Below are positions 42,403-51,332 of a stretch of 64,000 nt of DNA, piece by piece. How positions within the stretch are numbered: position 1 is the stretch's first letter; each line of letters opens with the position of its first letter. Under the pieces are notes generated by a model. The model did not search any database, was not told the origin of the DNA, and was given only the letters and a program-made list of their open reading frames with translations. This stretch comes from Gemmatimonadota bacterium (lineage in GTDB: Bacteria > Latescibacterota > UBA2968). The stretch covers positions 1 through 64,000 of the forward strand of contig VXRD01000115.1 in NCBI GenBank assembly GCA_009838845.1, given 5' to 3'. A program made the translations under genes and the position numbers.

Positions 42403-42431
42403 AAGATAGAGTATCACAACAGTTGTGTCAA
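42403..42431 (-). promoter_or_regulatory. Promoter of the K+ channel gene with palindrome in the spacer
   Basis: On the minus strand: TTGACA (42431-42426), a 17-base spacer and TATCTT (42408-42403). A perfect 13-base palindrome, CACAACAGTTGTG (42415-42427), lies between and over the two elements, so it could be a repressor site. Confidence 0.5.
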
Positions 42432-42461
42432 TTTGGTTCTCAAAAAAGAAAGGAACCCGAA

Positions 42462-43892
42462 ATGTCATCCAGATACAACATCCTGCTCATAATCTCAGAA
42501 GACAACGGGCAACATATCGGTTGTTATGGCGACCCCTATGCACAAACGCCGCACATAGATAAACTCGCCTCTGAAGGCGTGCGATTTGAAAACATGTATG
42601 CGACGCAGGCCGTGTGCAGTCCTGGCCGGGCGAGTATTCTAACCGGATTATATCCACACCAGAATGGTCAGTTCGGATTGGCAACCCACAAATACGCCCT
42701 GTACGATACATTTCCCAACATGCCCCGCCTGTTAAAAAACGAAGGATACAGAACCGGACTAATCGGCAAATTGCACATCAACCCCGAAGACGCCTTTCCC
42801 TACGACCTGCGGTGGAATCCGAAAGAATTTATCAGCTTTGCCAACCGCGACGTACGCAAAATGGCCGAAGTAGCGGGCGAATTTATGAAACCATCAGACG
42901 AGCCATTCTTTCTACAAATCAGTTTTCCCGACGCGCACCTGCCCTTCCACCGTCAACAATTCGGCGTACCAGAACAACCACAGGAAGGCAAAGACGTCGA
43001 GACGCTTCCATTTATCGGCATTGATACCCCTCGTCTCCGAGAGGAAACAGCAGACTATTACAACTGCATGTCCAGATTGGACACCGGCATAGGACTGGTC
43101 TTAGAACAACTGAATGCCCTGGGAAAAGCCGAAAATACACTCGTAATTTTTACGACCGATCACGGTGCCCAGTTTTCCCGGGGAAAAACATCGATCTACG
43201 AGGGCGGATTGCGCATACCACTAATCGTGCGATGCCCCGGCATCAGCCTTAAAGGTCACACACGCGATGAATTGGTATCACAAATCGACATCTTGCCAAC
43301 CGTGACAGATATCCTGGGAATAGCGTGTCCCACAGGTGTGGCAGGCGCATCCTTTGCCCCCCTGTTAAAAGGACAAAAAATTGAATGGCGCACCCATCTA
43401 TACGCCGAGTGGGGAAGCGGTGGCGTCGTCACGTACTTCCCTCAGCGCTCCGTGCGAAATGACCGATACAAACTCATCGCCAATCTCCTCCAGGACCGCC
43501 CAAGCCCGAGCGCACTGGGATATTCGGACAGAAACCAAAAATGGACATCCGGCGCAACACAAGAGGAAATTGCCGGTTCAGATAAGCGCATTCGGGCAGC
43601 TTATGAACTCTATGAACAACCGCCAAAATACGAAGTCTATGACCTGCAAAACGACCCATGGGAATTTGAAAATCTATCCCATAATCCGGCATACCGCGAC
43701 ATATTACAAGAATTAAAAAAACGCCTTGAGACCTGGCAGAAAGAAACCAACGACGCCCTGAGACACCCCGAAAACCTGCATCGCCTCACCCGAAAACACG
43801 ACGAAATCCAGGAAAGGTACTACGCGGAAAGCGTATGGGGAAGTTCCCGAAATTACGAGTGGGATTACACCGAATACCTCTACGACCATTAA
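42462..43892 (+). CDS. Sulfatase (Cys-type, formylglycine-dependent)
   Basis: This 476-residue sulfatase has LLIISEDNGQHIGCYG for the first metal site, signature YATQAVCSPGRASILTGLYP with Cys52 and FTTDHGAQFSRGKTSIYEGG for the second. This C-terminal half, with ETWQKETNDALRHPENL, matches heparan N-sulfatase/SGSH-like (sulfamidase-type) members. No signal peptide. The ATG at 42462 follows AAGAAAGGA. Ten bases separate it from the GH-A-clan gene downstream, so the two are probably one operon and act on the same sulfated glycan. Confidence 0.9.
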   Translation: MSSRYNILLIISEDNGQHIGCYGDPYAQTPHIDKLASEGVRFENMYATQAVCSPGRASILTGLYPHQNGQFGLATHKYALYDTFPNMPRLLKNEGYRTGLIGKLHINPEDAFPYDLRWNPKEFISFANRDVRKMAEVAGEFMKPSDEPFFLQISFPDAHLPFHRQQFGVPEQPQEGKDVETLPFIGIDTPRLREETADYYNCMSRLDTGIGLVLEQLNALGKAENTLVIFTTDHGAQFSRGKTSIYEGGLRIPLIVRCPGISLKGHTRDELVSQIDILPTVTDILGIACPTGVAGASFAPLLKGQKIEWRTHLYAEWGSGGVVTYFPQRSVRNDRYKLIANLLQDRPSPSALGYSDRNQKWTSGATQEEIAGSDKRIRAAYELYEQPPKYEVYDLQNDPWEFENLSHNPAYRDILQELKKRLETWQKETNDALRHPENLHRLTRKHDEIQERYYAESVWGSSRNYEWDYTEYLYDH

Positions 43893-43901
43893 GGAAAAAA
43901 C

Positions 43902-45152
43902 ATGGCAAAAACACACCTGACAATTGAAGGCGAAAAATTTCTGATAAACGAGAAAATGACGTATTCAGACATTGATAGAACGAGACCCGGTGCCCATGGC
44001 CTGCTCATGAACGCCCGATTTATACAGGGCATTTTTGACGACGCGATGGCACCCGACCGCTTTGCGCGCTGGGGACACGGCGAATGGGATCCCTTGGCCA
44101 ATACCGAGCGCCTCATAGCTGCATTGCCCGAATGGTACCGCTATGGACTGCGCGCATTCACAACCGGATTCCAGGGCGGAGGCCCGTGTTTCACAGTGCC
44201 AAATCACACCATCCAGAACAACCCCTTTGGCACAGACGGCCTGAACCTCGACGCCAACTACGCCGAGCGGATGGACAAATTGATCCGGGGAGCAGATGCG
44301 GTTGGGATGGTCGTCATCGTCAGCTTCTTTTACGGCTCGCAAACCCGCTGGTTAAAAGATGAAAAGGCCATCCGCAACGCCGTAACAACCGCCTCGCGTT
44401 TTGTAAAAGAATATCCCAACGTCATCATCGAAGTCGCAAACGAGATGAATATTGGATCCTTTGCAAATCATCCCATCATACAAGAACCCGAAGGAATGGT
44501 AACACTATTGAATCTGGCGCGAAAAGAATCGGGCGGCTTGCCCTGTGGGTGCAGTGGCGGGGGTGGATATCGCAATCGAGAAGTCGCCGAAGCCAGCGAT
44601 GTCATACTCATACACGGAAACGGCTGCACGCGGCAGCGATATCACAACATGATACGAGAAGTGCAAAGTTGGAACCTGAACCGCCCCATCGTTTGCAACG
44701 AAGATTCCCAGGCCATCGGTCAACTCCAGGTCGCCTATAAAACGCAGACCTCGTGGGGATATTACAACAACATGACCAAACAGGAACCACCAGCCGATTG
44801 GGGAATCACCACCGGAGAAGACACCTTTTTTGCACACCGGATGGCAGACGGCATAGGAATCGACACAGATGCGATTGACGACCAGTACTACCTCCAGGGC
44901 CTGGAACCCAATTGGACATATCAGGGCCAGCGCTGGCTTCGACTGGCCAGCTTATATCCCGAAACAATCAGCTATGTCGATTTTTATCGGAATGACAAAT
45001 ACTACGACACCGCGTATGACGAACCCTTTTCCCTGCATTTTCAGACCAACTGGCAGCAAGGCGGCATAGACGTTCGGGACGATGACCGGGAATGGAAAGC
45101 CGTTATCCACTGTGGTGACGGTCAGGTAATCGAAAAAATTGTTCAATGTTGA
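43902..45152 (+). CDS. GH-A-clan glycosidase-like protein (cellulase/GH5-like)
   Basis: This 416-residue TIM-barrel glycosidase has the clan GH-A pattern: VIIEVANEMNIGSF supplies the Asn-Glu acid/base, and RPIVCNEDSQAIG a candidate nucleophile Glu on the later strand. Barrel strands are seen in GLRAFTTGFQGGGPCF and GMVVIVSFFYGSQTRW. The C-terminal domain (about residue 330 on) is beta-rich. No signal peptide, so the enzyme acts inside the cell or on imported oligosaccharides. I cannot choose a GH family with certainty. It is coupled to the upstream sulfatase and ends before repeat copy E. Confidence 0.7.
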   Translation: MAKTHLTIEGEKFLINEKMTYSDIDRTRPGAHGLLMNARFIQGIFDDAMAPDRFARWGHGEWDPLANTERLIAALPEWYRYGLRAFTTGFQGGGPCFTVPNHTIQNNPFGTDGLNLDANYAERMDKLIRGADAVGMVVIVSFFYGSQTRWLKDEKAIRNAVTTASRFVKEYPNVIIEVANEMNIGSFANHPIIQEPEGMVTLLNLARKESGGLPCGCSGGGGYRNREVAEASDVILIHGNGCTRQRYHNMIREVQSWNLNRPIVCNEDSQAIGQLQVAYKTQTSWGYYNNMTKQEPPADWGITTGEDTFFAHRMADGIGIDTDAIDDQYYLQGLEPNWTYQGQRWLRLASLYPETISYVDFYRNDKYYDTAYDEPFSLHFQTNWQQGGIDVRDDDREWKAVIHCGDGQVIEKIVQC

Positions 45153-45161
45153 AAAAGCGCG

Positions 45162-45372
45162 AATAGACGAATAGACGGAGCGATGTACAACTGGCTGTTT
45201 CTCAGGCCAGTTCATAGACGAACCCCGCCCAACCACCCAAAACCTCTGGATTGCGACTAAAACCATGCCGCAATGACGGCTTTCATGTACATTACCTGTT
45301 TCATTGATTCGTTGATGAACTGCTGGCGCAGTTGTACCCCGTTCCGATGATTCGTTAATTCGTTAATTCGCA
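45162..45372 (+). repeat. Dispersed hairpin repeat, copy E, with inserted hairpins and 8-base tandem flanks
   Basis: Two GAATAGAC units, then a hairpin segment (AACTGG/CCAGTT) not found in copy D, then the core AACCTCTGGATTGCGAC (arm 45250-45257) and GCCGCAATGACGG (arm 45267-45274). After it come ATTCGTT units interrupted by a second hairpin segment (AACTGC/GCAGTT). The two inserted segments are roughly inverted copies of each other. The repeat reaches the argD stop. No gene is seen in this 210-base gap. Confidence 0.75.
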
Positions 45373-46565
45373 TTTAAAAACTCATCCAGCGCATTTACCG
45401 CCTCATCAATATGTTCTTTCTCAATCACCAGCGGCGGCAAAAAGCGCACCACATCTGGCCCTGCGACACATACCAGAATATCGTTATTTTCCCGAATCGC
45501 ATTCATCGCATCCGCCGCTGGTATCTCCTTCAGTACTGCGCCCGCGATCAACCCGCTGCCGCGAATCTCCGTCACCTCCTCGGCGTGTTTGTCTTTCAGT
45601 GCACTCAGCTTCCCAAACAAATACGCACTCTTCTCCTGGATACCCGCAATAAATTCGGAATCAGATATCGTCTTAAACACCTCAATCGCCACTGCACACG
45701 ACACGGGATGCGCTCCAAATGTCGCGGCGTGATCCCCCGGCTCCACTGCATCGGCCACATCCTGCGTCACAAGCGTTGCTCCAATCGGCAACCCACCCGC
45801 TAAGGGCTTGGCAAGCGTCATAATATCTGGCGCCACGCCATACTGCTCATAGCAAAACAACGAACCAGCCCGCCCCAAACCGCACTGAATCTCATCGAAA
45901 ATCAACAACATCTTCATCTCATCGCACAGGGCGCGCACACCCTCCAAAAATTCCGGATCTGCCGAATGAATACCCCCTTCTGCCTGTAGCGGCTCCAGCA
46001 ACACAGCCACCGTCTGCCCATCTGCTATCTTCTCCACCGACTCCAAATCGTTCAAATCGGCAAATTCAATACCCGGCAGCATCGGCCCAAATCCCTGGTG
46101 ATATCTGGGCTGACCCGTTGCAGAAATCCCGCCATAGGTTCGCCCGTGAAAAGAATTATTCATCGCGATAATTTTATTCTTGGGTGCATCTTCAAAATTC
46201 TTATACCCCCACTTGCGCGCAAACTTCAGCGCGGCCTCGATGGACTCTGTTCCGCTATTGCAAAAAAACACGCGATCGGCAAACGAATGCTCGCACAACA
46301 ACTGCGCCAGCTGAGGCGCCGGAATCGTATGATACAAATTTGAAACATGGATCAACTTGCCCAACTGCGCGTTGGCAGCCTCTTGAATCACCGAATTATT
46401 ATATCCCAGGGCATTGACAGACAAGCCACTTACAAAGTCGAGATAGTGCTTCCCGTCCGTATCCACAATATGGACCCCATCGCCCTTTTCCAGCACAAAC
46501 TCGGGCCGTCCGTAGGTCTGCAAGATATACTTCTGTTCTAAGTCAATAATTTCTCGAGTCGTCAT
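45363..46565 (-). CDS. argD: Acetylornithine aminotransferase
   Basis: This 400-residue class-III PLP aminotransferase makes N-acetylornithine from N-acetylglutamate semialdehyde and glutamate. Features include YLDFVSGLSVNALGY at the N-terminus, FCNSGTESIEAALKFARKWG for phosphate binding, the Asp of LLIFDEIQCGLGR and the PLP Lys in TLAKPLAGGLPIGA. Length is standard. AAGGA lies before the ATG, 23 bases after argB. It is the last gene of argR-argC-argB-argD. Related ornithine/GABA aminotransferases are excluded mainly by operon context. Confidence 0.93.
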   Translation of the reverse strand: MTTREIIDLEQKYILQTYGRPEFVLEKGDGVHIVDTDGKHYLDFVSGLSVNALGYNNSVIQEAANAQLGKLIHVSNLYHTIPAPQLAQLLCEHSFADRVFFCNSGTESIEAALKFARKWGYKNFEDAPKNKIIAMNNSFHGRTYGGISATGQPRYHQGFGPMLPGIEFADLNDLESVEKIADGQTVAVLLEPLQAEGGIHSADPEFLEGVRALCDEMKMLLIFDEIQCGLGRAGSLFCYEQYGVAPDIMTLAKPLAGGLPIGATLVTQDVADAVEPGDHAATFGAHPVSCAVAIEVFKTISDSEFIAGIQEKSAYLFGKLSALKDKHAEEVTEIRGSGLIAGAVLKEIPAADAMNAIRENNDILVCVAGPDVVRFLPPLVIEKEHIDEAVNALDEFLNAN

Positions 46566-46588
46566 GCTAAATCCTTATGGTTAAAAAT

Positions 46589-47491
46589 TTACTGCACAAT
46601 TTGCGTGCCAATACCCTCGCGGGTAAAAATCTCCAGCAAAAGCGCGTGCGGAACACTGCCATCAATAATATGCGTCTTGTGAACACCGCCCTTCACAGAA
46701 CGCTCACACGCACGCAACTTGGGAATCATCCCCCCGCTGGCAATACCTCTCTCAATCAACATCTCCACATCATTGACATGCAGTGTTGAAATCTGCGAAT
46801 CCGGATCATCTGGAAACCGTCGGATACCATTCACATCCGTCAAAAACACCAGCTTCTCCGCTTGCAGTGCCCGCGCAATCTCACCTGCTGCCGTATCGGC
46901 ATTCACATTATAACTCTCGCCCTCTGGCCCCAAACCAACCGGCGAAATAACGGGAATCATACCTTCTTCACAAGCCAGACGGACGGGTTCGGGATCAATT
47001 CGGGCGACATCGCCAACATAGCCGATATCGACCTCTTTGGTCTTCCCGCCTTCCTCCTCTACCGTCGCAAAATGCTGCGTCACATACATCACCCCCGCGT
47101 CTTTGGCCGACATACCGCGCGCGCGACCATCGAGTATTTCCAGACCATCGACAATACGCCGGTTCACCTCGCCAAACAACGTATCTTCCACCACCTGCAT
47201 CGACGCCTTATCGGTCACGCGCAAGCCATTGACCCATTCAGATTCAATACCCGATGCCTCCAGACGCCTGCTAATATCCTTCCCCCCACCGTGTACAACC
47301 ACGGGACGCATACCCACGGTCTCCATAAACACCAGATCGGCCATGATCGTAGGAGACCCTCCCTCTTCAGGCTGTGTGCTACCGCCGTATTTCACCACAA
47401 TAATTTTGTTGCGAAATGCGCGAATATACGGAAATGCCTCAATCAAAATTTCAGCCTTTTCAATTATTTTTTGATCCAAGATTTTCTCCAT
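46589..47491 (-). CDS. argB: Acetylglutamate kinase
   Basis: This 300-residue amino-acid kinase phosphorylates N-acetylglutamate, the second step of arginine synthesis. Clear motifs are IIVVKYGGSTQPEEGG (phosphate loop with Lys), MRPVVVHGGGKDISRRLEA (substrate loop), VGLGPEGESYNVNADTAAGEIA and FLTDVNGIRRFPDD. The 13 residues that precede IDQKIIEKAEIL-type sequence resemble arginine-sensitive homologues with an N-terminal helix, so feedback inhibition is possible. The start at 47491 is chosen because its ATG shares one base with the argC stop (TGATG). Confidence 0.95.
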   Translation of the reverse strand: MEKILDQKIIEKAEILIEAFPYIRAFRNKIIVVKYGGSTQPEEGGSPTIMADLVFMETVGMRPVVVHGGGKDISRRLEASGIESEWVNGLRVTDKASMQVVEDTLFGEVNRRIVDGLEILDGRARGMSAKDAGVMYVTQHFATVEEEGGKTKEVDIGYVGDVARIDPEPVRLACEEGMIPVISPVGLGPEGESYNVNADTAAGEIARALQAEKLVFLTDVNGIRRFPDDPDSQISTLHVNDVEMLIERGIASGGMIPKLRACERSVKGGVHKTHIIDGSVPHALLLEIFTREGIGTQIVQ

Positions 47492-48423
47492 CACGTTTTG
47501 GTAATTCCACAAAGACGCGGTAAGCCCTGCATCAAATTCATATTTTCCACAGCCTGGGTAGCCGCGCCTTTTTGCAAATTATCTTCCAGAGCATTGATAT
47601 AGGCAAAACCGTTATCAACGCCCAATTTGATAATCAGTTTATGCGTATCTACCACATCGCGCGTACCCCACCAATGCGCGTCGGAATCTTCAACCACCTG
47701 CACCAGATCGTCAGCGTCATAAGCACTTGCAATCGCCTCGCGCAACTGCGCTGCAGCATCTTCATTTGCCAGCGCTTTCAAATCATCAGCCAATTCAACT
47801 CGAATATTTGCATTAATACCCGCAAATACCGACCGCAGCACAACAGGCGTAAAATTCACTTCAAAACCCGAATACAAAACCATTTCGGGCACGTGTTTGT
47901 GTCGCTTGCCATAGCTATATGCAATCTCATTTGACACATCCTCCACCTCGGCTCGCGCACCCGAATTGCCCGAAGTCGCCACAATCGTCGCTTCCCCCTG
48001 CACGAGTGCTTTGAGGGGATACAAAGCCAAAATAACACTCGTGGGATAACACCCCGGATTGCCCACCAGACGCGCCACAGCAATCTCTTTGGCAAACAAA
48101 GCCGGCATGCCATAAACCGCTTCTTTGAGCAACTCAGGCGCCGTATGCACCAGACCATAACCCCTTTCAAACGCCTCTCTCGGCAGCCGAAAAGCACCGC
48201 TCATATCAATAACCTTCGCACCTGCGGCCAGTGCCTCGGGCGCAAACTTCATCGACTCGGGATCCTTCGTCGCCAAAAACACCACATCGCAATCGACCAA
48301 ATTGCCATCCCGGCGCCTTGAATTTTGTCGAAACGCGATAGTTGCCCGATCGTGGTGTTTTAACACCTTTTGGATCTCCTGCCCCACCATCCCCGTATCG
48401 CCGTAAATGCCTATTTTGATCAC
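47491..48423 (-). CDS. argC: N-acetyl-gamma-glutamyl-phosphate reductase
   Basis: This 310-residue NADPH-dependent dehydrogenase makes N-acetylglutamate semialdehyde. The Rossmann motif IGIYGDTGMVGQEI opens the protein; the catalytic Cys lies in LVGNPGCYPTSVIL, and the conserved HKHVPEM lies later. Translation most likely begins at GTG 48423, two bases after the argR stop, with AAGGAC upstream. An upstream in-frame ATG at 48552 lies inside argR and would add 43 residues not seen in the family. The gene overlaps argB by one base. Confidence 0.94.
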   Translation of the reverse strand: MIKIGIYGDTGMVGQEIQKVLKHHDRATIAFRQNSRRRDGNLVDCDVVFLATKDPESMKFAPEALAAGAKVIDMSGAFRLPREAFERGYGLVHTAPELLKEAVYGMPALFAKEIAVARLVGNPGCYPTSVILALYPLKALVQGEATIVATSGNSGARAEVEDVSNEIAYSYGKRHKHVPEMVLYSGFEVNFTPVVLRSVFAGINANIRVELADDLKALANEDAAAQLREAIASAYDADDLVQVVEDSDAHWWGTRDVVDTHKLIIKLGVDNGFAYINALEDNLQKGAATQAVENMNLMQGLPRLCGITKT

Positions 48424-48425
48424 AG

Positions 48426-48914
48426 TCAGGTCCTTCCTGTATTCCCTATTTGCCCCTGAATGTCGCGCTCGAGATTCATCCGCGCTTCGGGAGACCGACA
48501 CAAAATAAAAATCGTATTCTCCCCCGCAAGAGTACCCACAACCTCGGGCCACGACATCTGATCGATGGACTCACAAACCCCCTGCGCGTGACCCGTTATC
48601 GTCTTTACAACCAGCGTATGGTCAACCCCATCCACACCCACGACAAAATCCTGCAATTCGCGCCGAAGCAAATTTTCGCCCTGTAAAACCAGCCGATCTG
48701 TCCCGATAAACGCACCGGGGACCTGATAGCGAAACCCACCTTCGCCATCGGGCACTTTAACCACGCCCAACTCCTTAATATCTTTGGACAAAGTCGATTG
48801 CGTGGTCGAAATCCCAACATCCACCAACGCGGTGCTGAGTTCCTCTTGCCGAGCAATGGGCTGATGTGCAATCAGCTCTAAAATTTTTTGCTGGCGTTCT
48901 TGTTTCGCGCTCAT
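48426..48914 (-). CDS. argR: Arginine repressor
   Basis: This 162-residue transcription factor is hexameric with arginine in characterised members. The N-terminal winged helix (QERQQKILELIAHQPIARQEE, STTQSTLSKDIKELGVVK) binds ARG boxes; the C-terminal half has the arginine-binding and oligomer region HTLVVKTITGHAQGVCESID and GTLAGENTIFILCR. It heads the argRCBD operon, and two ARG-box-like half sites lie just upstream (48951-48984), so autorepression is likely. The start ATG follows AAGGTCC. Confidence 0.94.
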   Translation of the reverse strand: MSAKQERQQKILELIAHQPIARQEELSTALVDVGISTTQSTLSKDIKELGVVKVPDGEGGFRYQVPGAFIGTDRLVLQGENLLRRELQDFVVGVDGVDHTLVVKTITGHAQGVCESIDQMSWPEVVGTLAGENTIFILCRSPEARMNLERDIQGQIGNTGRT

Positions 48915-48922
48915 AGGACCTT

Positions 48923-48951
48923 AAAAATACGTGAAAACTCGTCCAAGTCAA
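48923..48951 (-). promoter_or_regulatory. Possible argR promoter
   Basis: On the minus strand: TTGACT (48951-48946), a 16-base spacer and TATTTT (48929-48924). It directly abuts the ARG-box-like palindrome. Transcription would start only a few bases before the ATG, so the mRNA would be nearly leaderless; the true promoter may differ. Confidence 0.35.
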
Positions 48952-48984
48952 GAATAAAAATTCAAAAAAATGAATTTTTATTCC
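48951..48984 (-). promoter_or_regulatory. Twin ARG-box-like sites forming a 13-bp inverted repeat
   Basis: GAATAAAAATTCA and TGAATTTTTATTC (48952-48964 and 48971-48983) form a perfect inverted repeat around six As. Each half also fits the ArgR box TGAATWWWWATTCA with one mismatch. The right half contains the stop codon of the S9 peptidase gene. As RNA the repeat would be an AT-only-stemmed hairpin with a poor terminator; as DNA it is a plausible ArgR operator next to the argR promoter. Confidence 0.55.
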
Positions 48985-51317
48985 TTTTTGGCATACTTAT
49001 CCAACCACTCTGACATCTCCCACAAAACGTGCATAACCGACTCTCGCGCCCGATAGCCGTGGCTCTCGTGCGGCAACATCACCAATCGGCAGATCGCGCC
49101 GTGTCCCTTGAGCGCGTTGTAAAATCGCTCGCTCTGCATGGGAAACGTACCCGAATTATTATCTACCTCACCGTGAATGAGCAGCAAAGGCGCCTTAATT
49201 TTAGGCACATGATTAAAAGGAGACATCGTCGCATAAATATCTGCTGCTTGCCAGAATGTGCGCTCTTCTGCCTGAAAACCAAAAGGCGTCAACGTGCGAT
49301 TATACGCGCCACTGCGCGCAATACCACAGCAAAACAACTCGGTATGCGCCAGCAAATTCGCCGTCATAAAACCGCCGTAAGAATGTCCCCCCACCGCCAC
49401 TTTTTCTGGATCCGCCACGCCCAGGCGCACCAGTTCATCAACCGCGGCCCTTGCACTATCGGCAAGCTGCTCGACATAAGTATCATTCGCCTCGCGATCT
49501 CCCTCCCCCACAATCGGCATCGCCGGACCATCCAGCACAGCATAACCACGCGCCAAAAAAGGCAACGCACCGTGCGAACTGATACGCACAAATCGAAAAG
49601 GAGAATCCTTCACCTGACCCGCGGCATCTGCACTCTTAAATTCGCGGGGATAAGCCCACATCAGCACAGGTAGCGGACCATCGTCTCTTTTATATCCGGG
49701 CGGCAAATACAACGTCCCATTCAACTGCACCCCATCTTTGCGCTGGTACTGAACCAGCGACTTCTCCACCGCCTTCAACCGCGGCAGCGGATGAACAAAA
49801 TGCGTGAGCTGCCGCATATCATTGCGCACCAAATCTCGCACATAATAATTGGTCGGCTCATCAACACTCTCCCGGCTCATCAACACCGTATTGGCATCTA
49901 TCATCGTCGTTGGCCGCTCGTAAAACGGCCCCTGGGAATGCATGAGACGTTCCGCCTTACCCGTCTCCAGATCATAGCGATCCAAAAATGGGCGATCGCC
50001 TTTGGGCGACGCACCATCGCCTGCAAAAAACATATAGCGTTGCGACGCATCCGTCATCAACACAGACCGCCCATTGGGCAACCGCGTAAACACAGGCGCG
50101 CCCGGCGCGCCATAGCGATCTTCCCACGACCGATCAAACAACACCTGCGGTTCAAAATCCGAATCATCCGGGCGAATGCGCCACGTACGCACGCGCCGCG
50201 TCTTCCACCAGCGCTCTGAAACCAACGCGAGATCACCCGTCCCCCACGAACACCCACCATAGCGCATCGCCAGCGACATAAGCGCGCGCCCATCACCCTC
50301 ATAAGGCGCGTCGAGCGCATATACAACATCGCGCACCGCCACATCCACCTCGGGATCGCCGCTATCCTGTGCCACAACCCACGTCACGGTCGCAGGCGTG
50401 TCTGCCCGCCACCCAAACGAACGCGCACCTTCGGGCACGGCATCATACGCAATCGGAATAGACTCGGCCAATGGCAAATCCACCAGTTCGCGCACCTCGC
50501 GCCCGTCCATATCCCAAATCACCACCTTTGTCGGAAAACGATACGAAGGCACCAGATACGAAAACGGTCGGTGATAAGTCAACACCATCACATAGCGACC
50601 ATCTGGCGACGGATCAGCGCGACAGATCAGCCCCGAAGAACCCAGAGGTCTCACATCGCCATTCAGATGCACAAGCACAATCTGCGAAGTGGCATAATAT
50701 TCAAATAGCAACTCATCGTGTGCATTCTTCAACAAATCTTGATACGTGCGCGATGGTGCTGCCCGTTCGCCCACATTTTCCTGAATCACCGGGCCTTTGG
50801 GCACGCGGGGCTCCTCGGGGGGCCCACCCCGACCATCACACACCGCGCGCACCAACAGCCCCGAACCATCCGGCAACCAGACCATAGCCCCACCAAACAC
50901 CTGATTCAATTTCACATCGCCAACTGGACGCGCTCTGCCCGTCTTCGCACTGCCAACCCACAGATCAATCCCATTATCACCCGTCAACGAAAAAGCAAAC
51001 CACTGTCCATCGGGCGCCCAATAAGCCCGTCCAATTCTCGCATCCTTCGGCAACCCCGTCACAGGTATCTCACGACCATCGGCAATCCACTTGAGCGTCA
51101 GCCCATTGTAAAATCCCACGCGACTTTGCCCGTTCACATCCGGATCCAGACGCAAACCCGCCAGACGCAACTCGGACCGCGACACCTCTTCAATAGACGG
51201 TGCGCCCGGACGGTGCATCATCAACAGCACTGTCCTCGTCGGATCAATACTAAACGAAGGCGTCAAAGGCGCATCAACAATCGCGGCGAGTTCCTCGGGT
51301 GGCATCTCGTAAGGCAT
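48978..51317 (-). CDS. S9-family serine peptidase (glutamyl-endopeptidase-like, S9D)
   Basis: This 779-residue prolyl-oligopeptidase-family enzyme has an N-terminal beta-propeller (IGRAYWAPDGQWFAFSLTG, AMVWLPDGSGLLVRAV, RADPSPDGRYVMVL) that gates the active site, and a C-terminal alpha/beta hydrolase with the nucleophile Ser in VAVGGHSYGGFMTANLLAHT, the Asp in LLIHGEVDNNSGT and the His in LPHESHGYRARESV. The sequence LRLAGLRLDPDVNGQSR at the N-terminus is typical of the plant-chloroplast-type glutamyl endopeptidase group. No signal peptide. The start is 15 bases after the SDR-like gene, so they share an operon. Confidence 0.9.
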   Translation of the reverse strand: MPYEMPPEELAAIVDAPLTPSFSIDPTRTVLLMMHRPGAPSIEEVSRSELRLAGLRLDPDVNGQSRVGFYNGLTLKWIADGREIPVTGLPKDARIGRAYWAPDGQWFAFSLTGDNGIDLWVGSAKTGRARPVGDVKLNQVFGGAMVWLPDGSGLLVRAVCDGRGGPPEEPRVPKGPVIQENVGERAAPSRTYQDLLKNAHDELLFEYYATSQIVLVHLNGDVRPLGSSGLICRADPSPDGRYVMVLTYHRPFSYLVPSYRFPTKVVIWDMDGREVRELVDLPLAESIPIAYDAVPEGARSFGWRADTPATVTWVVAQDSGDPEVDVAVRDVVYALDAPYEGDGRALMSLAMRYGGCSWGTGDLALVSERWWKTRRVRTWRIRPDDSDFEPQVLFDRSWEDRYGAPGAPVFTRLPNGRSVLMTDASQRYMFFAGDGASPKGDRPFLDRYDLETGKAERLMHSQGPFYERPTTMIDANTVLMSRESVDEPTNYYVRDLVRNDMRQLTHFVHPLPRLKAVEKSLVQYQRKDGVQLNGTLYLPPGYKRDDGPLPVLMWAYPREFKSADAAGQVKDSPFRFVRISSHGALPFLARGYAVLDGPAMPIVGEGDREANDTYVEQLADSARAAVDELVRLGVADPEKVAVGGHSYGGFMTANLLAHTELFCCGIARSGAYNRTLTPFGFQAEERTFWQAADIYATMSPFNHVPKIKAPLLLIHGEVDNNSGTFPMQSERFYNALKGHGAICRLVMLPHESHGYRARESVMHVLWEMSEWLDKYAKKE

Positions 51318-51332
51318 GATTTTCCCTCTCCC

